A stretch of DNA of 64,000 bases from Pseudomonas sp. SCA2728.1_7. GTDB lineage: Bacteria; Pseudomonadota; Gammaproteobacteria; Pseudomonadales; Pseudomonadaceae. The notes beneath the pieces are model-generated. The model saw only the letters and a program-made list of their open reading frames with translations, had not been told where the DNA came from and made no database searches. The DNA is taken from assembly GCF_018138145.1 (NCBI RefSeq), contig NZ_CP073104.1, positions 372,001 through 436,000 of the forward strand, in the 5' to 3' direction. A program made the translations under genes and the position numbers. Of the stretch, positions 58,850-64,000 are shown in pieces (position 1 is the stretch's first letter; the number at the start of each line of letters is the position of its first letter).

Positions 58850-59083
58850 ATGCGCAAATTCAAACTGAAGTACCTGAATGACTCCGACGATTCGTGCCCG
58901 AAGTACTACGAAAGCGCCGAGCCGATAAAGGTTGGTGATGCCATTCTTGTTGATAACGGCTTCTGGCACGGCGTTACGGACATTCGAATTCTGAAGACAG
59001 ATATTCGTCTAACTCTTTCGAAATCGTCTCAGTCACCGGAAGAGGCAAAGCTCGTAATGAAGCAACTATTGTCCGACTGGTAA
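58850..59083 (+). CDS. Small cargo protein (77 aa)
   Basis: ATG at 58850. AGGAGGG lies about 15 bases upstream, a long spacing. Sequence MRKFKLKYLNDSDDSCPKYY and VGDAILVDNGFWHGVTDI looks like a small beta barrel. Unknown function. Confidence 0.55.
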   Translation: MRKFKLKYLNDSDDSCPKYYESAEPIKVGDAILVDNGFWHGVTDIRILKTDIRLTLSKSSQSPEEAKLVMKQLLSDW

Positions 59084-59574
59084 CGATCGTTGCGTACTTG
59101 AGGCAGCTCGCCGCGTCGAGTTCTTTGATCGTTGCATCAAAGTAATTTTCGTGCGAAGCCCAGGCTCAGCCTTGCTGAGCCACCGTCATAAGCGCGGCCC
59201 TATTCGAGAGGCAAGTGATGGAGCTTCAACTCGCGGTAACTTTGCGTTGCTGTCCACTGAATGCTGCATTTAGATGCTCCTCTTGGTCATCCCAAAGCAC
59301 CCTCGCAAGAAGGTGCTTCAGTGATGATTGATATCTCGTTGCACGTCTGCCGGAGTCCTCTCTCTACCCGCTGCCGCTACTGGCGTCACATCGGGTGGCT
59401 GTGCAACTTTGCGTGCTCTCATGAGGGAGCCCGGCCAGTTCCAGAGCTGGCATGGGGATCGAAATTTGTGTTTCGCGCTGTGCCCGTTGCCGGGGATCGA
59501 TCCACGAAGATTTCTAACTGTTAAAGAACGGCGCTGCTTTCGCTGCTGGCCGTACTTCTCGGCCTGCGCTAAAT
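59084..59574. other. Gene-poor stretch upstream of the left operators
   Basis: No frame with a good start and credible codon use was found. It contains a possible hairpin (AGCACCCTCGCAAGAAGGTGCT, cut: AGCACC...GGTGCT, 59297-59318), and the region before 59560 may include the start of the leftward transcript and an antitermination site. Degenerate remnants of small genes are possible. Confidence 0.35.
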
Positions 59575-59614
59575 ATAAGCCTGCTTATCAGTGGTCGTCA
59601 ATAAGCATGCTTAT
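59575..59614 (-). promoter_or_regulatory. Left operators and leftward early promoter
   Basis: ATAAGCCTGCTTAT (59575-59588) and ATAAGCATGCTTAT (59601-59614, perfect palindrome). On the reverse strand TTGACG and TTATAT with a 17-base spacer lie between and within them. So the repressor can shut the leftward operon exactly as lambda CI does at OL. Confidence 0.75.
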
Positions 59615-59635
59615 AAAAATTTACCGAGACGATAA

Positions 59636-59656
59636 AAAGCCCGCATTGCGCGGGCT
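59636..59656 (-). terminator. Terminator for the leftward gene 59661-59912
   Basis: AAGCCCGC / GCGGGCTT stem; on the reverse strand it is followed by TTTTTA. Confidence 0.7.
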
Positions 59657-59660
59657 TCTC

Positions 59661-59912
59661 TTAGCAGTCCGGGTATCTCTTCCATCCGATCCGAACGCTA
59701 TTGGGGCATGTCCGTTCCACTGTTATTCCATCCGTGTCGTCAAGTTCTTGCAGAATGCGATTCCAAGCTTCAAGCGGTTCATCGTAGCGCCTAGTTATGG
59801 TTACTGCTTGGTACTTCTGTACCTTCGGATCTGACACCATTCTCTGAAACCGCCGGCCTACTTGCTCATAGCAGCTATTGGGGCCAGCGACGTTTTGATA
59901 GTACTGATTCAT
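59661..59912 (-). CDS. Small protein next to the immunity region (83 aa)
   Basis: ATG at 59912 with AAGG upstream. MNQYYQNVAGPNSCYEQVGR and ITRRYDEPLEAWNRILQELDDTDGITVERTC. Own terminator downstream; downstream of CI on the same strand. In lambda-like phages this place holds rex-type genes, but no similarity to Rex is seen. Confidence 0.55.
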   Translation of the reverse strand: MNQYYQNVAGPNSCYEQVGRRFQRMVSDPKVQKYQAVTITRRYDEPLEAWNRILQELDDTDGITVERTCPNSVRIGWKRYPDC

Positions 59913-60011
59913 GCCTATACCTTGCTAATGCTGTATGGATAAACAGTATTCGATCACTGGGTAAACGGCAATGCATAAGGAGTGCATTTGTACTCTTTCG
60001 GTGGCCAAGCG

Positions 60012-60036
60012 AAAAAAAACCCACCAAATGGCGGGC
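60012..60036 (-). terminator. Terminator after the CI gene
   Basis: On the reverse strand CCCGCC, loop, GGTGGG and eight T residues. Confidence 0.75.
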
Positions 60037-60058
60037 TAATTTTAAAGTGTGTTAATGA

Positions 60059-60715
60059 TCAGAGCCTGCCTGTCATTCGCACGGCTACACCGATGATCCG
60101 GCAGTCTTTGTCCATTTCGACCATTCTGTAGGCGGGGTTAAGCGGCTTTAGATACCGAACCCCTCCGTCCTCTACGAGCTTTTTAAATGTCGCTTCGTTG
60201 CTGGCCGGAAGCTTCGCAATCACCAATTTACCTGGCTTAACGTCAGCTTCTGTATCAACCAGAATCATCATCCCTTCAGGAACGCTGACCCCTGACGGCG
60301 CTGTCATCGAGTCGCCTTTAACCTCAAGCCAAAATGCCGGGCCTTTGGAGTCGTAATCGGAGAGCTCATAACGATCGGAGAATCCGTCAGGGTATGGCTG
60401 CACCGCCTCTTCCCATGAGCCAGCGGAGACCCAACTGATCACTGGATAGCGATAAAGCTGCTCGGGTTGAGTCGCCATTCTCACATTGGAGTCACCCGAG
60501 AGCTTATCTGTCATCGATCCAATCCCGTCGGAAAGCCATATCGCACTGACACCGCAAAGGTGGGCAAATTTCGCGAGATGGACGCTTTGCTGGTTCTTTC
60601 CAGTCTCCAACTGCGAGATTACGGGCTGCTCTACTCCGGCCTTTTCGGCAAGAGCTTTCTGGGTCAGGTTCGCATGCTTGCGTGCGAGCTTCATGCGTTC
60701 AGCTAGTGTCGTCAT
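60059..60715 (-). CDS. CI-type repressor with S24 peptidase domain
   Basis: 218 residues. N-terminal HTH (NLTQKALAEKAGVEQPVISQLETGK), self-cleavage site Ala98-Gly99 in SWVSAGSW, Ser nucleophile in VKGDSMTAP (S136) and Lys in EATFKKL (about K178). Divergent from Cro over three operators. Represses early promoters and is inactivated by RecA-stimulated cleavage. Its sequence differs from the repressor at 18042, so the two prophages are probably hetero-immune. Confidence 0.85.
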   Translation of the reverse strand: MTTLAERMKLARKHANLTQKALAEKAGVEQPVISQLETGKNQQSVHLAKFAHLCGVSAIWLSDGIGSMTDKLSGDSNVRMATQPEQLYRYPVISWVSAGSWEEAVQPYPDGFSDRYELSDYDSKGPAFWLEVKGDSMTAPSGVSVPEGMMILVDTEADVKPGKLVIAKLPASNEATFKKLVEDGGVRYLKPLNPAYRMVEMDKDCRIIGVAVRMTGRL

Positions 60716-60726
60716 GTCCGTAATTT

Positions 60727-60787
60727 ATAAGTTCCCTTATGCTCTTGCAAATAAGCCTGCTTCTTAATACGATATAAGCGTGCTTAT
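60727..60787 (+). promoter_or_regulatory. Three right operators and rightward early promoter
   Basis: ATAAGTTCCCTTAT (60727-60740, weakest), ATAAGCCTGCTTCT (60751-60764) and ATAAGCGTGCTTAT (60774-60787), centres 23-24 bases apart, as in lambda OR3, OR2, OR1. TTGCAA (60745-60750) and TACGAT (60768-60773) with 17 bases between form the cro promoter around the middle operator. Confidence 0.75.
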
Positions 60788-60801
60788 TAGGAGGGCTCTT
60801 T

Positions 60802-61014
60802 ATGACCCCTATCGAAAGGCTCGTCGAGCATTTCGGCGGGCAGACCAAAACGGCTCTTGCGTTGGGGGTTACTCAGGCCGCGGTTTCTTACTGGGTAACC
60901 GGAGCCTATTCCATGAGTGCGAAAACGGCGTTCAAAGCGGAAGAGCTCACTAATGGATTGATTACCGCTCGCGAGCTTTGCGCTCAGCCAAAAGCGGCGG
61001 TCAGTGCTGCGTAG
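60802..61014 (+). CDS. Cro-like YdaS-type regulator
   Basis: 70 residues, ATG at 60802 after AGGAGGG. HTH GGQTKTALALGVTQAAVSYWVTGAYSMS followed by FKAEELTNGLITARELC, as in YdaS/Cro-type antitoxin-repressors. It lies directly behind the right operators. Confidence 0.8.
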   Translation: MTPIERLVEHFGGQTKTALALGVTQAAVSYWVTGAYSMSAKTAFKAEELTNGLITARELCAQPKAAVSAA

Positions 61015-61080
61015 TCGATGAAGAATATTTTGCTGCTTTTGGTGGCTACTCGCCACGGAAACAAATTTGAGGGTTTACGA

Positions 61081-61503
61081 ATGGAAGATTTCTTGAGGGC
61101 TTGCCACACCACCGTCAAGGAGAGCGGGGCAGAGGAACTGGCCGGGAAAATGTGTATGGCTCACGTGAGCTTGCTGCAACGCTCGAATCCGGACAACGCC
61201 GCGCATCACCTGACCATTGAACATCTTTTTGGGATTTTGCTGCATACCGAAGACATGCGCCCGTTGAAAGCGTTGGCAGATCAGTTCGGTTTCGAGCTCG
61301 TTCCGAAGGTTGCGCCGGCACCCAAAGAGCTGACTGCCTCGCTGGTACATGTCGGCAAGGAAGTAGCTGATCTGACCATCGCTGTGCACGAGGCTTTAGA
61401 TGACCAGCACGTTTCATCCGGCGAGAAGACCGACATTCTCACTGAGATCGGACATGTACGCGAAAGCCTTCATTTGCTCGAAAGCTCGGTGAAGGCAGCT
61501 TGA
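61081..61503 (+). CDS. CII-type phage regulatory protein (140 aa)
   Basis: ATG at 61081 with GAGGG seven bases upstream is preferred to the earlier ATG at 61018, which has no SD. Pattern MEDFLRACHTTVKESGAEELAGKMCMAHVSLLQRSNPDN, then HLFGILLHTEDMRPLKALADQFGFEL, is the CII-like regulator of Pseudomonas lambdoid phages, with a C-terminal helical tail. Confidence 0.7.
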   Translation: MEDFLRACHTTVKESGAEELAGKMCMAHVSLLQRSNPDNAAHHLTIEHLFGILLHTEDMRPLKALADQFGFELVPKVAPAPKELTASLVHVGKEVADLTIAVHEALDDQHVSSGEKTDILTEIGHVRESLHLLESSVKAA

Positions 61504-61570
61504 GTTTCAGGCACAAAAAAGCCGGGCTGCAACCCAGTTTCTTCAAAACGCAAAAAACTGAGGGGCCATT

Positions 61571-61693
61571 ATGAATATGAACGTCACCCCCTGTAATCCC
61601 TCCATTCTTGCGACACGTTTTGGTCAATCGCAAAAAGTGTCGCGACACACGTCATCTCGTTTTGCCGAATTGAATATCGGAGCCTCGCTGTGA
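61571..61693 (+). CDS. Small protein before O (40 aa)
   Basis: ATG at 61571 with GAGGGGCC upstream; the TGA overlaps the GTG start of the O-type gene (GTGA). The peptide is basic. Its DNA contains the perfect 12-base palindrome GTGTCGCGACAC (61638-61649). Coupling supports translation. Confidence 0.5.
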   Translation: MNMNVTPCNPSILATRFGQSQKVSRHTSSRFAELNIGASL

Positions 61694-62472
61694 GCGTTCA
61701 AGCAATGTCATGGGCGCTGTCTTTGCCCACGCAAGTTCTCAAGGATGCTAGCGCACGGCACGTTCTGCTGTGCCTAGCCAACTATGCCGGATCGAACGGC
61801 ACTGGCGCGTTTCCGTCAGCTTCCACCCTGGCTCAGGACACCGGTCTATCCGAGCGCACCGTGCGTTACAAGTTAGATGACCTGGAGAAGTCGGGACTGA
61901 TCAAGCAGGGCAATCAGGCGATTGCTGCTGTTCACATTGATCGCCATGACCGCCGCCCAGTCGTTTACGACCTTCAAATATTGCGGGGTGCAAATGCTGC
62001 ACCCCGTTCGGAACGGGGTGCAAATGACGGCACGGGGTGCAATCCACAACAGAACGGGGTGCAATCTACGACAGAACGGGGTGCAGCGGCTGCACCCAAT
62101 ACGTCAATTAACCATCAGATAACCGAACAGCAGCTGCAGCGCGAGTTTTCTTGCGTGGTCGATGATCAGGATCGACAAGCTCTCGAAGATCCTCGCCAGC
62201 GCTTTTCGATGTTTGCCAACTGGGAGTTCAGCACTAAACAGTTGGAAGACCAGCTTCGCCTGATGTGCTTGCCGATCTCATCGGCTACCGATGAGTTGAT
62301 TAACTCGTTCAAAGGTTTCTTCATCGCCAAACCCGATACCCGTGACAACGCCGCCGGCTGGTGCCACCGCCTTGCCAAGTGGGTCAAGCGTGATCGCGCA
62401 GTGAAGTCCGGCGACATTGAGGAACAGATGGATGCGACCGGTGACTGGACTGCCAAGGGGGTTCGGGTATGA
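61690..62472 (+). CDS. Phage replication protein O-like, with internal iterons
   Basis: GTG at 61690. 260 residues: winged helix at 10-80 (SASTLAQDTGLSERTVRYKLDDLEKSGLI), an Asn/Gly/Ala-rich linker encoded by repeats (about 98-135), and a DnaT-like C-terminal part (FANWEFSTKQLEDQLRLMCLP...FKGFFIAKP...GWCHRLAKWVKRD). As in lambda, O binds iterons inside its own gene and recruits P and the host helicase. Overlaps P by 4 bases. Confidence 0.8.
   Translation: MSVQAMSWALSLPTQVLKDASARHVLLCLANYAGSNGTGAFPSASTLAQDTGLSERTVRYKLDDLEKSGLIKQGNQAIAAVHIDRHDRRPVVYDLQILRGANAAPRSERGANDGTGCNPQQNGVQSTTERGAAAAPNTSINHQITEQQLQREFSCVVDDQDRQALEDPRQRFSMFANWEFSTKQLEDQLRLMCLPISSATDELINSFKGFFIAKPDTRDNAAGWCHRLAKWVKRDRAVKSGDIEEQMDATGDWTAKGVRV
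61984..62098 (+). repeat. Candidate replication origin: iterons GGGGTGCA inside the O gene
   Basis: Direct copies at 61985-61992, 62015-62022, 62034-62041, 62056-62063 and 62078-62085; inverted copies at 61998-62005 and 62091-62098 (one mismatch). Spacing is about two helical turns. The place, the linker of the O gene, equals lambda ori. Confidence 0.75.
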
Positions 62473-63140
62473 AATCTGCACGCGATCTTATTGCCGAACG
62501 GCGAACCGACCCTACCTACAAGCCGACGTCCGACCCAGTAGTGGCCGAGGTTGATCCATCGACCAAAGCTGTCATCGACGATTTGTTCCTGCGTCTTCGC
62601 GGTGCCTGTGGCGCATGGCGCCAGTCTTGGCCGACTGAGGCCGTGATGAACGCCTCGAAGCTTGAATGGCTCGGCGAGTTCATGCGCTCCGGGATCAACC
62701 GCATGGAGCAAATCGACCACGGCATGCGCGTCCTGAGTGCAAGTAAGTCGGCATTTGTTCCGGCGCCTGGCGTTTTCGTTAGCTGGTGCTTTGCCCCTGA
62801 AGGGCTGGGATTGCCGAGCGTCGAAAAGGCGTACGCCCAGGGTCTTCGCAACTGCCATCCCGCTATGCGTGATTCGGCCAAGTGGATGCACGCTGCGGTC
62901 TACCACGCTACTGCGGCCGCTGGTTTTCATGGCCTGCCATTGCTCTCGCGTGAACTTGGTTTGGCGAGCTTCGAGCGTCACTACTTGGCCCAGTGCAGGA
63001 AGATCTGGAAGGGTGAACCCCTAGGCTCTATTCCTATTGCTGAACTTGCTGCGCCTAAGCTTGATCGCAACCCCGAAGTGGGTAACACCGCTTTGGCCAA
63101 CTTGCGCGCGATGCGTGCGGGGAGGGCAGAACGTGTGTGA
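62469..63140 (+). CDS. Phage replication protein P-like (helicase loader)
   Basis: 223 residues, ATG at 62469 overlapping the O stop. Pattern LRGACGAWRQSWPTEAVMNASKLEWLGEFMRSGI and FVPAPGVFVSWCF matches lambda P-type proteins, which deliver DnaB to the origin. Confidence 0.8.
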   Translation: MKSARDLIAERRTDPTYKPTSDPVVAEVDPSTKAVIDDLFLRLRGACGAWRQSWPTEAVMNASKLEWLGEFMRSGINRMEQIDHGMRVLSASKSAFVPAPGVFVSWCFAPEGLGLPSVEKAYAQGLRNCHPAMRDSAKWMHAAVYHATAAAGFHGLPLLSRELGLASFERHYLAQCRKIWKGEPLGSIPIAELAAPKLDRNPEVGNTALANLRAMRAGRAERV

Positions 63141-63342
63141 CCGTCGCCTTGCTGTACCCGAAATCGATACCTATCGATTCGCAGTGTTCTGCTGCTCGTT
63201 CAAGGTTGATTTGAGTTCGCCGCCTGATCACGCGCTGGCGCTGTTTGCCGACGAGGCCATGGCCAAGCGTTATGGCTCGTGGATGTGGCCTGGGACCTAC
63301 GAAGTCGTCGACGTCGTGACGGGGAAGCCTGCATGCGAGTGA
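63133..63342 (+). CDS. Small phage protein (69 aa)
   Basis: GTG at 63133 with GGAGGG upstream, overlaps the P stop by 8 bases and the next gene by 10. Contains ALFADEAMAKRYGSWMWPGTYEVVDVVTG. Nin-region-like position; function unknown. Confidence 0.6.
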   Translation: MCDRRLAVPEIDTYRFAVFCCSFKVDLSSPPDHALALFADEAMAKRYGSWMWPGTYEVVDVVTGKPACE

Positions 63343-63635
63343 GCTCGAAGAAGCTTCGCGCCTCGGCCGATGGCCAAGAGTGCACCGTCCGGATGCCAGG
63401 CATCTGCAATCACAATCCAGAAACCACCGTCCTCGCGCATCTGCCTTGCGGGAAGAAGGGTATGGGCATGAAAGGCTTTGACACCGTGGCGGTGTACGCG
63501 TGCAGCGCTTGCCACGACGTGATCGACGGCCGCGCCGCCGGCGAGATCGACTGGCAGGACGTGCCGCGCGCCATCGCCGAAACCCACGAAGCCCTGATCA
63601 TGGCTGGAATTCTCACCGTGAAGGGGGCCGCATGA
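63333..63635 (+). CDS. DUF1364 (YbcO-like) nuclease-fold protein
   Basis: ATG at 63333; 100 residues with CTVRMPGICNHNPETTVLAHLPCGKKGMGMK and CSACHDVIDG, the Cys/His pattern of DUF1364. The E. coli relative YbcO lies in the nin-like region of DLP12 and has a nuclease-like fold. It may act in recombination with NinG-type proteins. Confidence 0.75.
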   Translation: MRVSSKKLRASADGQECTVRMPGICNHNPETTVLAHLPCGKKGMGMKGFDTVAVYACSACHDVIDGRAAGEIDWQDVPRAIAETHEALIMAGILTVKGAA

Positions 63636-64000
63636 GTACCGCCGCGGTGAAGATCACCGAAGCTGAGATCAAACGCCAAGTGGCCGGCACCGTACAGGAC
63701 GTACGCGACATTGAGAATAAGGGCCTGTACCTGCGTTTCAACAAGGCTCGAACCGGTGGTTCGTGGTACCTGGTGTTGAAGGGCAAGTGGAATCCCATCG
63801 GCACCTTCCCCGAGCTGACTCACAAACAGGTTGTAGCGGCGCTGCCGTCGCTTCGGCTGCGTCTGGCCGCCGGGGAGGGCGCGAGCCTGTCGAAGTGGAA
63901 CGCTGTTGGCGAACTGCTGGACTGGTTCGCTGATCGCATGTCGCGCGATCGCAATCTGTCGACCAAGCGCAAAAACACCGGCGCCTCGATCATCAAGTGC
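63632..64000 (+). CDS. Tyrosine-recombinase-like phage protein, partial
   Basis: ATG at 63632 overlaps the DUF1364 stop. The 123 visible residues (VKITEAEIKRQVAGTVQDVRDIENKGLYLRFNKARTGGSWYLVLKGKWNPIG, listed here in parts: AEIKRQVAGTVQD, LYLRFNKARTGGSW, LVLKGKWNPIG) look like the arm-binding and SAM-like N-terminus of an integrase-type protein found in the nin region of Pseudomonas phages. The catalytic part lies beyond the window. Confidence 0.55.
   Translation, partial: MSTAAVKITEAEIKRQVAGTVQDVRDIENKGLYLRFNKARTGGSWYLVLKGKWNPIGTFPELTHKQVVAALPSLRLRLAAGEGASLSKWNAVGELLDWFADRMSRDRNLSTKRKNTGASIIKC

Noticed and set aside
59328..59834. Rightward frame of 168 codons
   Set aside because: It crosses the left operators, promoter and terminator and runs antisense to a well-supported gene.
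61638..61649. GTGTCGCGACAC as a partition or plasmid site
   Set aside because: A single palindrome inside a coding frame, without partition genes nearby.

Overview
The window looks like a Pseudomonas chromosome, most likely of the fluorescens group. The reasons are a MexEF-OprN type efflux operon, a PrtN-family regulator, lambdoid prophage modules common in pseudomonads, and moderately high GC interrupted by AT-rich cargo. It is almost entirely mobile or accessory DNA. Two copies of the 3' end of a tRNA-Ser(UGA) gene (complement of 7222-7279 and 48951-49010), each next to the same terminator hairpin, divide it into three elements stacked in one tRNA attachment site. The orientation of the fragments puts the intact tRNA gene to the right of the window.

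Left element (1-7221): a decayed lambdoid prophage. Left-arm genes, a broken ninG, a broken antitermination gene and a lysis cassette reduced to a holin-Rz fusion survive, together with small cargo genes. One cargo gene encodes a CheD/CNF-like candidate deamidase. Several genes carry in-frame stops.

Middle element (about 7280-48950): begins with a defence module between its attachment site and its integrase. This holds a Rad50/SMC-like ATPase split by an in-frame TAG and an intact NACHT NTPase with an N-terminal nuclease-like domain. Then come integrase, DUF4224, PrtN-like regulator, left-arm genes, CI-type repressor, Cro, CII, a zinc-finger protein, a TOPRIM/VapE primase-helicase, a repeat-rich candidate origin, a holin and a small terminase. 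No capsid or tail gene follows. The remaining 24 kb are metabolic and regulatory genes: an MFS transporter, SDR enzymes, an exported alpha/beta hydrolase, enone/quinone-reductase-like enzymes, two GSTs, two YciI proteins, four TetR and two LysR regulators, a truncated mexT-like gene and a complete mexEF-oprN-like operon. This suggests detoxification of reactive electrophiles or quinones, with efflux. Matching 10-11 base repeats at both ends of this element support it being a single integrated unit.

Right element (49010-64000, continuing beyond the window): a better preserved lambdoid prophage. It has integrase, DUF4224, a leftward early operon interrupted by rightward cargo genes that carry repeated hairpin leaders, CI with three right operators and two left operators, Cro, CII, O with iterons, P, DUF1364 and a tyrosine-recombinase-like gene cut by the window end. 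Its integrase arm repeat also occurs at the right end of the left element, so those two elements are probably of one integration type and the middle one of another.
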